Origin: Rhodoferax sp. GW822-FHT02A01 | GTDB lineage: Bacteria > Pseudomonadota > Gammaproteobacteria > Burkholderiales > Burkholderiaceae_C | DNA length: 64,000 bases | Direction: 5' to 3' | Assembly (NCBI RefSeq): GCF_038784515.1 | Contig: NZ_CP152376.1 | Coordinates: 4,526,001-4,590,000 of the forward strand | Shown here: piece by piece, positions 25,234-34,844 of the stretch | Position numbering within the stretch: the stretch's first letter is position 1 | Layout of the letters: the number at the start of each line of letters is the position of its first letter | Made by a program: the position numbers and the translations under genes | Notes under the pieces: generated by a model | What the model saw: only the letters and a program-made list of their open reading frames with translations | Told to the model about the DNA's origin: nothing | Databases searched by the model: none

Positions 25234-27669
25234 TTAGGCCCGCTGGCGGGCGCCCAACGCGGAAATCAACTGATCCACAATGGCTTTCACAGCCGCCTCA
25301 ATTTGCTCCTCGGTCAGGCTGGCCTCGTCGCTGTTGAGCGTCAGGCGTACGGCCAGACTCCTGTCGGTAGCGCCCTCGGCAGCAACCGCATCCTTGGGCA
25401 ACTTGGGGCGATACACATCGAACAGCTGGGCGTCGCGCAACAAGCCTGCGGTAGGTGCCGACCAGATGACTCGCATCAGTTCGGCATAGGTCACCGCGTC
25501 TTTCACCACCACAGCCACATCACGCTGGACCGCCTGAATCTTGGCAACCGGATTGAACAGGGGCACGCGACGTGCCAGTACAGGCTCCAGGTCAAGTTCA
25601 AACAGTACGGGCGCCGTGGGCAGCTCGTAGGACTGGCGCCATTTGGGGTGCAACTCGCCCACATAACCAATGCACTTTTCGTTCAGCCACACCGAAGCAC
25701 AACGTCCTGGATGCATGGCGGGGTGTGTGGCTGGTTTGAATATGGCAACCAGAGGCGCCAAAAGATTCTCGACGTCTCCCTTGACGCCGAAGAAGTCAAC
25801 CGGCGCGTCGGCCACGCTCCATTGCAACGGATCGGCGCTACCGCTGGCCAGTCCGGCAATGCGCATGGGTTGATTGAATCCTTCCACCGTGGCGTCAGTG
25901 CTTTTCACGGATGCATCGCGCAGGAAGACACGACCCACTTCAAAGACACGTACGCGTGCGGCTTTGCGCGCCTGGTTGAACTTGAGAACCTGCAGCAGTG
26001 AACCAAGCAGCGAGGAGCGCATCACGCTCATCTGGCTGGCAATCGGGTTGAGCAACTTGATAGGGTTGGGGTTACCCGCCAGCTCGTGCTCCCAGCGTTC
26101 TTCCACGAAACTGAAGTTGATGGTTTCCTGGTAGCCCAGCGCTGCCAATGCACGGCGCACAGCGAATGCACTGCGCTGCGCCTCCGCACGGATACGTGCC
26201 GTAATTGGCGCCAGCGGCGGCGTATGCGGCAGGTTGTTGTAGCCCACCATGCGCGCGACTTCTTCAATCAGATCCTCTTCAATCTGCAAGTCGAAGCGAT
26301 AGGACGGTGGCGTCACAGTAATGAGGCCTTCGGTTTGCGTCAGCGACAGACCCAGACGACTCAGCGCGTCCGTGCACTGCTGCTGCGACAAGGGCATGCC
26401 AATGATCTTGGACGCACGGGCCACGCGCAAACTCACCGGTTTGGAGGGGGGCATCGCCGGCTTTTGATCATCCATGGGGCCACAAGATGTGTCAGCCGTG
26501 CCGCATATTTCAACGATCAACTGCGTGATGCGCTCAATGTGCTCCACCGTCAATTCAGGATCCACACCGCGCTCAAACCGATGACCAGCATCCGTGGAAA
26601 AGTTGAAGCGGCGCGAACGGCCTGCAATGGCCTTTGGCCACCAGAACGCGGCTTCCACATACACATTACGTGTGTCGTCCGATACCGCAGTGGCGTCACC
26701 GCCCATGATGCCGGCAAGTGACTCGACCTGCGCATCGTCTGCAATCACGCCCACCTTGTCGTCAACGGTGACGGTGTTGCCATTGAGCAGCTTGATTTGC
26801 TCGCCAGACTTGCCCCAGCGCACGTCCAGACCGCCCTGAATTTTGTCCAGATCAAAGATGTGAGAGGGACGACCCAGCTCGAACATCACGTAATTGGAAA
26901 TGTCCACCAGCGCAGTAACACTGCGCTGACCGCAGCGCGCCAGACGATCCACCATCCATTGGGGTGTCTTGGCCTTGGTGTTGACGTTGCGGACCACGCG
27001 ACCCGAAAAGCGACCGCACAGATCGGGTGCGCTAATCTTGACAGGCAAGCGGTCGCTGTTGCCGACGGCAACTGCAGGAAATTCGGGAGCAACCAAAGGT
27101 GTGCCGGTCAGGGCCGAAACCTCACGTGCCACGCCGTACACACTCAGACAGTGCGCCAGATTCGGCGTCAGCTTGAGGGTGAACAACGTGTCATCCAAAT
27201 TCAGGTATTCGCGAATGTTCTGACCGAGTGGTGCATCCGCTGCCAATTCGAGCAAACCGCCGTGGTCCTCGGACAGCTTCAGCTCCCGCGCAGAACACAA
27301 CATGCCCTGGCTCTCGACTCCGCGCAGCTTGCCGACCTTGATCAGGAAAGGCTTGCCATCTTCGCCAGGCGGCAATTCGGCCCCCACCAGCGCGCAGGGA
27401 ACGCGTATGCCCACGCGCGCATTGGGCGCGCCGCACACGATATTCAACAGCTCTGCCTGCCCCACATCCACCTTGCAAACGCGCAAGCGGTCTGCATTGG
27501 GGTGTTGCTCGGCTTCCTTGATTTCGCCCACCACGATCTTGGTGAACGGAGGCGCGACGGGCTGGAGTTCTTCGACCTCCAGTCCGGCCATGGTCAGGGT
27601 CTCGGCCAATTCGGCAGTACCGATGGCGGGATTACAAAAAGTGCGTAGCCAGGATTCAGGGAATTGCAT
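25234..27669 (-). CDS. pheT: Phenylalanyl-tRNA synthetase beta subunit
   Basis: Structural and editing subunit of the alpha2-beta2 enzyme. Seen: 811 residues, normal for bacteria; tRNA-binding domain near residues 39-150 (VVGEIKEAEQHPNADRLRVC); editing domains B3/B4 in the middle; B5 domain with PPSYRFDLQIEEDLIEEVAR; and the C-terminal ferredoxin-like anticodon-binding domain (PAVQRDVAVVV-like region, ending in an LTEEQI helix). Immediately downstream of pheS, 31 bp apart. Confidence 0.96.
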   Translation of the reverse strand: MQFPESWLRTFCNPAIGTAELAETLTMAGLEVEELQPVAPPFTKIVVGEIKEAEQHPNADRLRVCKVDVGQAELLNIVCGAPNARVGIRVPCALVGAELPPGEDGKPFLIKVGKLRGVESQGMLCSARELKLSEDHGGLLELAADAPLGQNIREYLNLDDTLFTLKLTPNLAHCLSVYGVAREVSALTGTPLVAPEFPAVAVGNSDRLPVKISAPDLCGRFSGRVVRNVNTKAKTPQWMVDRLARCGQRSVTALVDISNYVMFELGRPSHIFDLDKIQGGLDVRWGKSGEQIKLLNGNTVTVDDKVGVIADDAQVESLAGIMGGDATAVSDDTRNVYVEAAFWWPKAIAGRSRRFNFSTDAGHRFERGVDPELTVEHIERITQLIVEICGTADTSCGPMDDQKPAMPPSKPVSLRVARASKIIGMPLSQQQCTDALSRLGLSLTQTEGLITVTPPSYRFDLQIEEDLIEEVARMVGYNNLPHTPPLAPITARIRAEAQRSAFAVRRALAALGYQETINFSFVEERWEHELAGNPNPIKLLNPIASQMSVMRSSLLGSLLQVLKFNQARKAARVRVFEVGRVFLRDASVKSTDATVEGFNQPMRIAGLASGSADPLQWSVADAPVDFFGVKGDVENLLAPLVAIFKPATHPAMHPGRCASVWLNEKCIGYVGELHPKWRQSYELPTAPVLFELDLEPVLARRVPLFNPVAKIQAVQRDVAVVVKDAVTYAELMRVIWSAPTAGLLRDAQLFDVYRPKLPKDAVAAEGATDRSLAVRLTLNSDEASLTEEQIEAAVKAIVDQLISALGARQRA

Positions 27670-27700
27670 GTTCAGCTCAAACGTGTGTACTTAACGGCTC

Positions 27701-28834
<1,134 letters not shown>

Positions 28835-28873
28835 ACTTCGTACGCAAGGCACTGTATGCGCCCTACTCGTGAA

Positions 28874-29233
28874 TCAAGCAGCCAGCTTGGCCTTGACCTG
28901 CTCCACGATGCTTGCAAATGCAGCCATGTCATGAATAGCGATATCGGACAGAACCTTGCGGTCGATCTCGATATTGGCCTTCTTCAGACCGTTGGCAAAT
29001 TGGCTGTACGTCAGGCCACACTGACGCGCAGCAGCATTGATACGGGCAATCCACAACTGACGGAAGACACGCTTCTTGGTACGACGGTCACGGTAGGCAT
29101 ATTGCCCAGCCTTCATCACCGCTTCTTTGGCGATGCGGAAGACATTACCGCGGCGACCGCGAAAACCTTTTGCAAGGGCCAGAACTTTTTTGTGGCGGGC
29201 GCGAGCCGTTACACCACGTTTGACGCGAGGCAT
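28874..29233 (-). CDS. rplT: 50S ribosomal protein L20
   Basis: Early-assembly large-subunit protein that binds 23S rRNA and, in several bacteria, represses its own mRNA. Seen: 119 residues, usual length; [19 protein letters not shown] at the N-terminus, GYRGRR-equivalent [20 protein letters not shown], and the C-terminal [19 protein letters not shown]. Follows rpmI by 24 bp. Confidence 0.97.
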   Translation of the reverse strand: MPRVKRGVTARARHKKVLALAKGFRGRRGNVFRIAKEAVMKAGQYAYRDRRTKKRVFRQLWIARINAAARQCGLTYSQFANGLKKANIEIDRKVLSDIAIHDMAAFASIVEQVKAKLAA

Positions 29234-29257
29234 GAGTTACTCCTTGTTCGTCGTTAA

Positions 29258-29461
29258 TCAAATACCACGGCCAGGAAGCATCTGTGCCATGTGACCCATA
29301 TTGGTCTCATGAACTCCAGTGGATCCGCGCAGGTGGCGTTTATTCTTGGTGGTCTTCTTGGTCAGAATGTGACGCTTGAAGGCTTGGCCGCGTTTGACGG
29401 TTCCACCGGGACGAACGCGAAAGCGTTTCTTCGCCGCGCTCTTGGTCTTCATTTTGGGCAT
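29258..29461 (-). CDS. rpmI: 50S ribosomal protein L35
   Basis: 67 residues from the ATG at 29461, preceded by AGAAGGAG. Basic throughout, with the family opening [16 protein letters not shown] and [13 protein letters not shown] longer upstream in-frame start exists but would read through the structured infC-rpmI leader and is rejected. Confidence 0.96.
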   Translation of the reverse strand: MPKMKTKSAAKKRFRVRPGGTVKRGQAFKRHILTKKTTKNKRHLRGSTGVHETNMGHMAQMLPGRGI

Positions 29462-29528
29462 TGTTATGCTCCTTCTATCTTGTGCTCGTGAGGCGTCTGG
29501 AAACGACTTCCAGCCTTGTTGGCCCCGA

Positions 29529-29585
29529 GCCACTTTTGTGGCGAGTTTGATTTCGCCACTTGTGTGGTGAGAATTACCTCACCAC
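29529..29585 (-). promoter_or_regulatory. Structured leader before rpmI with competing hairpins
   Basis: Within the 187-bp infC-rpmI gap, GTGGTGAG/CTCACCAC (29564-29571 with 29578-29585) forms one hairpin. GTGGCGA (29538-29544) can pair either with TCGCCAC (29553-29559) or, through GTGGC, with GCCAC (29529-29533). L20 is known to autoregulate rpmI-rplT in E. coli and Bacillus by different structures; whether this leader does so is inference. Confidence 0.5.
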
Positions 29586-29617
29586 TTTCGCAACGGGCCT
29601 TGACCCATCACTACTTG

Positions 29618-29645
29618 TTTCAACCGGTGACCAGACCGGTTGAAA
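29618..29645 (-). other. Perfect 11-bp hairpin after infC
   Basis: TTTCAACCGGT (29618-29628) and ACCGGTTGAAA (29635-29645) form an 11-bp stem with a 6-nt loop, 4 bp after the infC stop. No T-run on the transcribed strand, so probably an mRNA end-protection or processing structure. Confidence 0.5.
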
Positions 29646-29648
29646 AAA

Positions 29649-30239
29649 TTACGCTGTAGTTTCCACTACAGGCTTGGGTGCACCGCCACCCGGCTTCTTG
29701 CGACCCGGTGCAATCATCATGATCATCTGTCGCCCTTCCAGCTTGGGGAACTGCTCCACGATGATCGAGTCACCCAGCTCGTCACGCATACGCTGCAACA
29801 AAGCCAATCCAATTTCCTGGTGCGTGATCTCGCGACCCCGGAAGCGCAAGGTAATCTTGCACTTGTCACCATCATCCAAAAAGCGCCGGATATTGCGCAA
29901 TTTGATGTTGTAGTCGCCATCGTCGGTGCCAGGCCGGAACTTGATTTCCTTGACCTCGATCACCTTTTGCTTGGACTTCGCTTCCGCAGCCTTTTTCTGT
30001 TCCTGGTATTTGAACTTGCCGTAATCCATCAATCGACAGACCGGCGGATTCGCCGTGGCAGCAATTTCAACCAGATCAACATCAAGCTCGCCTGCCATGC
30101 GCAGGGCTTCCATCAGGCTGACCACACCGAGTGGCTCATTGTCAACGCCCGTGAGGCGAACCTCAGGGGCCATGATTTCCCGGTTCAAACGGTGTTTACG
30201 TTCTTCACGCTGACGGCGGTCACGAAATTCAGTAGCGAT
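29649..30239 (-). CDS. infC: Translation initiation factor IF-3, ATC start
   Basis: Keeps ribosomal subunits apart and checks the start codon. The likely start is the non-standard ATC at 30237-30239: it is preceded by AAAGGA at 8 bp, and the reading frame from it ([20 protein letters not shown]) continues into the conserved domain without a stop. No ATG occurs until about 22 codons later. 196 residues; [17 protein letters not shown] in the N-domain, [14 protein letters not shown] linker, [12 protein letters not shown] in the C-domain. A rare start codon is a known IF-3 autoregulatory device. Confidence 0.93.
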   Translation of the reverse strand: MATEFRDRRQREERKHRLNREIMAPEVRLTGVDNEPLGVVSLMEALRMAGELDVDLVEIAATANPPVCRLMDYGKFKYQEQKKAAEAKSKQKVIEVKEIKFRPGTDDGDYNIKLRNIRRFLDDGDKCKITLRFRGREITHQEIGLALLQRMRDELGDSIIVEQFPKLEGRQMIMMIAPGRKKPGGGAPKPVVETTA

Positions 30240-30324
30240 GGCTCAATCCTTTACTATTTTTGCCACAACACGTGGCGAATGCCGCACAGCACACACGGGC
30301 AAACCGACATCTTTGGAAACGACC

Positions 30325-32238
30325 TTAGACCGAGGACTTGCTCGCAATGTCAGCCTGGATTTTTTGCACAAAGGCATCAAGGGACATTGCTCCGAGGTCT
30401 TGTCCACCCCGGGCGCGCACTGCAACAGCGCCTGCTGCCATCTCTTTGTCACCAATAACAAGCAGATACGGCAGCTTTTGCATCGAATGCTCGCGTATTT
30501 TAAGCGTAATTTTCTCGTTGCGCAGGTCTAATTTGACCCTAAGCCCTTGATTTTGCAACGTTTTTGCGACGTTTTTGCAATATTCCGCCTGAGAATCGGT
30601 GATATTGAGCACCGCAACCTGTACCGGAGCCAGCCAGGCAGGCAAGGCACCAGCGCTCTCTTCGATCAAAATTCCGATGAATCGCTCTAGGCTGCCGACG
30701 ATGGCGCGGTGCAGCATGACCGGACGATGGCGGGCCCCATCTTCCGCCACATACTCCGCATCCAGACGCTCGGTCATGAAGAAATCTACCTGCATGGTGC
30801 CGCACTGCCATTGGCGCCCTAACGCATCTTTCAGTGTGTATTCAATCTTGGGGCCATAGAAAGCGCCATCGCCAGCACTGATCTCATATTCGCAGCCAGA
30901 GGCCCGCAGACTCTCAATCAGTGCATGCTCGGCCTTGTCCCAACTCTCATCGGAGCCGATACGCTTTTCGGGTCGCGTCGCGACCTTGTAAATGATGTTG
31001 GAGAAACCAAAGTCGGCGTACACCTTTTGCAGCAGGGTCGTATAAGCCACACACTCCGAAAGAATCTGGTCCTCTGTACAGAAAATGTGACCATCGTCCT
31101 GGGTAAAACCGCGCACACGCATGATGCCGTGCAATCCTCCGGACGGCTCGTTACGGTGGCAGTTGCCGAACTCCCCGTAGCGCAGAGGCAAATCGCGGTA
31201 ACTCTTGATTCCCTGCTTGAAGATCAGGATATGCCCGGGGCAATTCATCGGCTTGAGCGCGTACTCGCGCTTTTCCGACTCGGTAATGAACATATTCTCG
31301 CGGTACTTATCCCAGTGACCCGTCTTCTCCCACAGCCCCTTATCCAAAAGCTGAGGGCCCTTGACTTCCTGGTACCCGTTATCTCGGTAGACCTGACGCA
31401 TGTACTGCTCGACCTGCTGCCACAAAGTCCAACCCTTGGGATGCCAGAACACCAGTCCGGGGGCATGGTCGTCAATATGGAACAGATCCAGCTCGCGCCC
31501 CAGCTTGCGGTGGTCGCGCTTTTCCGCCTCCTCCAGCATGGTCAGATATTGCTGAAGCTCCTCTTTAGTAGCCCATGCGGTGCCATAAATGCGCTGCAGC
31601 ATCTCGTTCTTGTGGTCCCCGCGCCAATAGGCTCCCGCCAACTTCATGAGCTTGAAGTGCTTGAGCTTGCCAGTGCTAGGTACGTGGGGGCCGCGGCACA
31701 GATCCTCAAAGGAGCCTTCGCGGTAGAGCGAGACTTCTTCATTGCTGGGGATGCTGGCAATGATCTCTGCTTTGTAGTTTTCGCCCAGGCTCTTGAAATA
31801 GGCCACAGCTTCATCACGCGGCAACACCCGACGTACCACCGGTTCATCCTTGTTCGCCAGCTCAAGCATCTTCTTCTCGATCAGGACTAGGTCTTCCGGG
31901 GTGAACGGGCGCTTGTACGAAAAGTCGTAGAAGAATCCATTTTCGATGACGGGACCAATGGTGACCTGCGCGTCAGGGAACAACTCCTTGACCGCATACG
32001 CCAGCAAGTGGGCCGTGCTATGGCGAATGACTTCCAGACCGTCAGCGTCCTTGGCCGTGACGATGGAGAGCTTGCTGTCGGACTGCATCTGAAAGCTGGT
32101 GTCGACAACCTTGCCGTCCACTTTGCCAGCCAGCGCCGCCTTGGCCAGTCCAGCTCCAATAGATGCAGCAACCTCAGCCACCGTTACTGGGCCTGAAAAT
32201 TCACGTTGAGAACCGTCTGGGAGCGTAATTTGAATCAT
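30325..32238 (-). CDS. thrS: Threonyl-tRNA synthetase
   Basis: Class II synthetase with editing. ATG at 32238 gives 637 residues. Layout: TGS domain (1-60, [19 protein letters not shown]); editing domain with [18 protein letters not shown] and its second-half HPXX-type zinc-like site; catalytic core with [10 protein letters not shown] (zinc Cys), [15 protein letters not shown] and the C-terminal [18 protein letters not shown]; anticodon-binding domain from about 530. First gene of the translation operon after thpR. A Thr-rich leader peptide and terminator precede it. Confidence 0.97.
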   Translation of the reverse strand: MIQITLPDGSQREFSGPVTVAEVAASIGAGLAKAALAGKVDGKVVDTSFQMQSDSKLSIVTAKDADGLEVIRHSTAHLLAYAVKELFPDAQVTIGPVIENGFFYDFSYKRPFTPEDLVLIEKKMLELANKDEPVVRRVLPRDEAVAYFKSLGENYKAEIIASIPSNEEVSLYREGSFEDLCRGPHVPSTGKLKHFKLMKLAGAYWRGDHKNEMLQRIYGTAWATKEELQQYLTMLEEAEKRDHRKLGRELDLFHIDDHAPGLVFWHPKGWTLWQQVEQYMRQVYRDNGYQEVKGPQLLDKGLWEKTGHWDKYRENMFITESEKREYALKPMNCPGHILIFKQGIKSYRDLPLRYGEFGNCHRNEPSGGLHGIMRVRGFTQDDGHIFCTEDQILSECVAYTTLLQKVYADFGFSNIIYKVATRPEKRIGSDESWDKAEHALIESLRASGCEYEISAGDGAFYGPKIEYTLKDALGRQWQCGTMQVDFFMTERLDAEYVAEDGARHRPVMLHRAIVGSLERFIGILIEESAGALPAWLAPVQVAVLNITDSQAEYCKNVAKTLQNQGLRVKLDLRNEKITLKIREHSMQKLPYLLVIGDKEMAAGAVAVRARGGQDLGAMSLDAFVQKIQADIASKSSV

Positions 32239-32262
32239 AAAAAAGCAATGCGTTGAGAGGGC

Positions 32263-32292
32263 AAAAAGAAAAGCGCGGTGGAATCCGCGCTT
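32263..32292 (-). terminator. Attenuator-type terminator in the thrS leader
   Basis: AAGCGCGG (minus strand 5' arm) pairs with CCGCGCTT over 8 bp with a 6-nt loop, followed by TTTTCTTTTT. It ends only 25 bp before the thrS ATG, inside the leader rather than after a gene. Its 5' arm GCGCGG can alternatively pair with the upstream CCGTGC at 32326-32331. Confidence 0.75.
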
Positions 32293-32340
32293 GACTGAAA
32301 GTTGGTAGCTGACTGCGCCCAAGGCGCACGGACTACGGCC

Positions 32341-32382
32341 TTAGATGCTGGTATCGGCTGCCGGTGTAGTTCGCGGTGTCAT
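32341..32382 (-). CDS. Candidate threonine-rich leader peptide of thrS
   Basis: A 13-codon frame, MTPRTTPAADTSI then TAA. Threonine sits at positions 2, 5, 6 and 11 (codons ACA, ACT, ACA, ACC), four of thirteen. GAAAGG lies 10 bp before the ATG, a modest ribosome-binding site. The stop is about 48 bp upstream of the attenuator stem. A ribosome at the stop codon would cover CCGTGC (32326-32331), which can otherwise pair with the terminator arm; stalling at the early Thr codons would leave it free. The layout is that of classical attenuation, but expression is unproven. Confidence 0.5.
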   Translation of the reverse strand: MTPRTTPAADTSI

Positions 32383-32517
32383 AACCAAGGTGCCTTTCTC
32401 GCTCTTACATAAATTGGGGTCGCCCATTTTAACCGCAGTCGCTTGCCCTGCTCGAATGACTCCGCCAGGAACGCAAACCCAGGAAGATTCCCCATCATTG
32501 AATCCGCACACAGAGAT
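32383..32517 (-). other. Intergenic region between thpR and the thrS leader
   Basis: Presumably holds the thrS promoter. A TAAAAT -10-like hexamer lies at 32426-32431 on the minus strand, but no convincing -35 is visible. Nothing else recognised. Confidence 0.35.
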
Positions 32518-33138
32518 TCAGCGCCTGAGAGACCAACTTCCCATCACCTCGTAGTGCGATTCGCCAACGTGGCTGTCAATGAGCGCAAGCGTGCTTGCCG
32601 TCCAACGAAGAGGTGCGATAGCGTGCGTTTGCGCCACCTTTCCCCGGTACGACAAAGTCATGTGAGGAGAGAATGCGTTTGCCTTGTTCGGTCCGCCAGC
32701 ATTGGCAATTGCCAGTCCCAATCGGAAGCGAAGTGCTTTGACCTCCTCCAGCCCCTCACCCACACAAAGCACAAAGGCCGCCGCATTGCGAAAGCTCATG
32801 GCGTGATCAAAGACAATATCGAATGCGTCCGCCGATGCGGCCACAGCATCACCAATGAACCTTGCCGTCCGTACCACTTCAGGTGGTGGCACATCCAAGT
32901 AGCCACCAACACCCCTTAAGGAGATATGCAAACGGTCGACCGATACCGCCTTGCCTCCTATTCCGAGCGACTGAGACAACTGCGCAGCTACACGCGCAAT
33001 TTCAACACCCGCCTCGGCACTGGGCAGCAATGCAAAAAATACGTTATGCCGCGGCCATACACGCCGCAGCACATTGGTCGGACGGATGAAGTTTGAGGTC
33101 ACGGACTCAAAACCAGGCAAAGACAGTTGCTCGGACAT
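32518..33138 (-). CDS. thpR: 2'-5' RNA ligase family protein (cyclic phosphodiesterase fold)
   Basis: 206 residues from the ATG at 33138, preceded by AAAGGA. The two catalytic HxT/S motifs of the 2H phosphoesterase family are present as HISL (about 93-96) and HMTL (about 170-173), with SYRGK after the second. E. coli ThpR opens and forms 2'-5' bonds; the physiological substrate is unclear. An N-terminal 30-residue segment precedes the core. Stands between aceA and the translation operon. Confidence 0.85.
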   Translation of the reverse strand: MSEQLSLPGFESVTSNFIRPTNVLRRVWPRHNVFFALLPSAEAGVEIARVAAQLSQSLGIGGKAVSVDRLHISLRGVGGYLDVPPPEVVRTARFIGDAVAASADAFDIVFDHAMSFRNAAAFVLCVGEGLEEVKALRFRLGLAIANAGGPNKANAFSPHMTLSYRGKVAQTHAIAPLRWTASTLALIDSHVGESHYEVMGSWSLRR

Positions 33139-33189
33139 ATTGGTCCTTTCACACACCTGCAATTGTGGCCATTTCAGCCCGAAACGAAA

Positions 33190-33224
33190 TAAAAAAAGCC
33201 GGAGCCCCTTGCGGGGTCCGGCCT
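33190..33224 (-). terminator. Terminator after aceA
   Basis: GGCCGGACCCC, a short CAAG-containing loop and GGGGCTCCGGC form a strong stem followed by TTTTTTT on the minus strand, 19 bp after the aceA stop. Confidence 0.93.
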
Positions 33225-33242
33225 TGATGGCGACTGCCAGGG

Positions 33243-34562
33243 TCAGTGGAACTGTTCTTCTTCGGTGGAGCCTGTCAGCGCAGTCACGCTGGACTTGCCG
33301 CCCTGGATCACGGTGGTGATCTCGTCGAAATAACCGGTGCCCACTTCCTGTTGGTGCGACACGAAGCTGTAGCCGCGATCACGTGCTGCGAACTCCGGCT
33401 CTTGCACCTTCTCCACGTAGGCGGACATGCCGCGCTTGACGTAGTCTTGTGCCAAATCGAACATGTGGTACCACATATTGTGGATACCGGCCAGCGTAAT
33501 GAACTGGTACTTGTAGCCCATGGCACCCAGCTCCTTCTGGAACTTGGCAATGGTGGCGTCGTCCAGATTCTTCTTCCAGTTGAAGGACGGCGAGCAGTTG
33601 TAGGCCAGCATCTTGCCTGGGTGCTTGGCATGCACCGCGTCCGCAAATTTCTTGGCAAATTCCAGATCAGGCGTGCCGGTTTCGCACCACACTAGGTCAG
33701 CATAGTCTGCATAGGCCACGGCGCGGGAGATCGCCTGGTCCAGGCCCTTGCGGGTCTTGTAGAAGCCTTCAGCCGTACGCTCACCGGTCAGGAAAGGCTT
33801 GTCATTGGCATCGTAGTCGCTGGTCAGCAGGTCTGCGGCTTCTGCGTCGGTACGGGCAATCACCAGCGTGGGCACGCCGTAGACGTCGGCAGCCATACGG
33901 GCAGCGATCAGCTTCTGCACGGCCTCCGTCGTGGGAACCAGCACCTTGCCACCCATGTGACCGCACTTCTTCACGGAAGCCAACTGGTCCTCGAAGTGAA
34001 CGCCACCGGCACCGGCGCGGATCATGGCCTTCATCAGTTCGTAGGCGTTGAGCACGCCACCAAAACCAGCTTCGGCATCGGCCACGATGGGCGCGTGGTA
34101 ATCGATGTAGCCCGCGTCGCCGGGGTTCACACCCTTGGACCACTGGATTTCGTCGGCGCGGGTGAAGGAGTTGTTGATCCGCTCCACAACCTTTGGCACC
34201 GAGTCCACTGGGTACAGGGACTGGTCGGGGTACATGGCGGAATATTCGTTGTTGTCTGCAGCAACCTGCCAGCCAGACAGGTAGATGGCCTTGATACCGG
34301 CCTTGACTTGCTGCATGGCTTGGCCACCCGTCAGTGCGCCCAGGCAGTTGACGTAGGGCTCGTTGTTCACCAAGTTCCACAGCTTTTCTGCGCCACGGCG
34401 AGCCAGGGTGTGCTCGACCTGGAATGATCCGCGCAGACGCACTACGTCGGCTGCGGTGTATCCGCGCTTGATGCCTTTCCAACGGGGGTTGGTAGCCCAG
34501 TCTTTTTCCAGGGCGGCAATCTGTTGTTCGCGGCTGAGTTGTTCTGTCAGGGATTGAGGCAT
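33243..34562 (-). CDS. aceA: Isocitrate lyase
   Basis: Glyoxylate-shunt enzyme splitting isocitrate into glyoxylate and succinate. Seen: 439 residues, standard for the proteobacterial type; catalytic motif KKCGHMGGK (198-206, Cys200); substrate/metal residues in [19 protein letters not shown] and SPSFNW. Good AGGAG before the ATG. Monocistronic, with a terminator after and two palindromic operator candidates before. Consistent with growth on acetate or PHB-derived acetyl-CoA. Confidence 0.97.
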   Translation of the reverse strand: MPQSLTEQLSREQQIAALEKDWATNPRWKGIKRGYTAADVVRLRGSFQVEHTLARRGAEKLWNLVNNEPYVNCLGALTGGQAMQQVKAGIKAIYLSGWQVAADNNEYSAMYPDQSLYPVDSVPKVVERINNSFTRADEIQWSKGVNPGDAGYIDYHAPIVADAEAGFGGVLNAYELMKAMIRAGAGGVHFEDQLASVKKCGHMGGKVLVPTTEAVQKLIAARMAADVYGVPTLVIARTDAEAADLLTSDYDANDKPFLTGERTAEGFYKTRKGLDQAISRAVAYADYADLVWCETGTPDLEFAKKFADAVHAKHPGKMLAYNCSPSFNWKKNLDDATIAKFQKELGAMGYKYQFITLAGIHNMWYHMFDLAQDYVKRGMSAYVEKVQEPEFAARDRGYSFVSHQQEVGTGYFDEITTVIQGGKSSVTALTGSTEEEQFH

Positions 34563-34627
34563 GTAAACACTCCTAGGTTGATTAAATCGGTGGAACTGTT
34601 CGCGAATTTTTCGCTGTCCATGGGCAA

Positions 34628-34658
34628 ATTCTAAGTCTTATACAAGACTTAAAACCAA
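34628..34658 (-). promoter_or_regulatory. Candidate aceA promoter
   Basis: TAGAAT (34628-34633) and TTGGTT (34653-34658), read on the minus strand, are 19 bp apart. The spacing is long. Operator 1 fills the spacer and touches the -10 element. Confidence 0.45.
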
Positions 34659-34679
34659 TCTTATGTCTTATATAAGACT
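34632..34679. promoter_or_regulatory. Two palindromic operator candidates before aceA
   Basis: TAAGTCTTATACAAGACTTA (34632-34651) and a second copy with core GTCTTATATAAGAC (34665-34678) share the arm AAGTCTTAT. Their centres are 30 bp apart, about three helical turns. The first overlaps the candidate promoter spacer, a repressor-type position. The cognate regulator is not in the window and I cannot name it with certainty. Confidence 0.65.
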
Positions 34680-34811
34680 TAAATTTTTCCTTTTTAAATC
34701 AACTACTTAGGCACTTTGTTTTATTGAGTAGAAAGCATTTTCCACAATACAAAATATTGATCGACACAAACATCAACCAATATTTCATTATATAAAATGT
34801 TGCAACACAAC
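34680..34811. other. AT-rich gap between aceA control region and the polyamine operon end
   Basis: About 130 bp, markedly AT-rich compared with the surroundings, including TATATAAAATG-like stretches. AATATTGAT and ATCAACCAATATT near 34747-34787 form an imperfect inverted repeat. No gene seen. Confidence 0.3.
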
Positions 34812-34837
34812 ATAAAAGCCTGGATGCTTCCAGGCTC
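34812..34837 (-). terminator. Terminator of the polyamine operon
   Basis: AGCCTGGA and TCCAGGCT form an 8-bp stem with a 4-nt loop, followed by TTTTA on the minus strand. It lies just after the last gene of the operon. Confidence 0.8.
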
Positions 34838-34844
34838 AGCCCCG

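Noticed and set aside
32263..32292. Simple terminator of thpR rather than an attenuator
   Set aside because: It lies about 225 bp after the thpR stop and only 25 bp before the thrS ATG, so an attenuator role is favoured, although the simple reading is not excluded.
32239..32517. T-box element before thrS
   Set aside because: No T-box consensus or specifier stem; T-boxes are essentially absent from this phylum.
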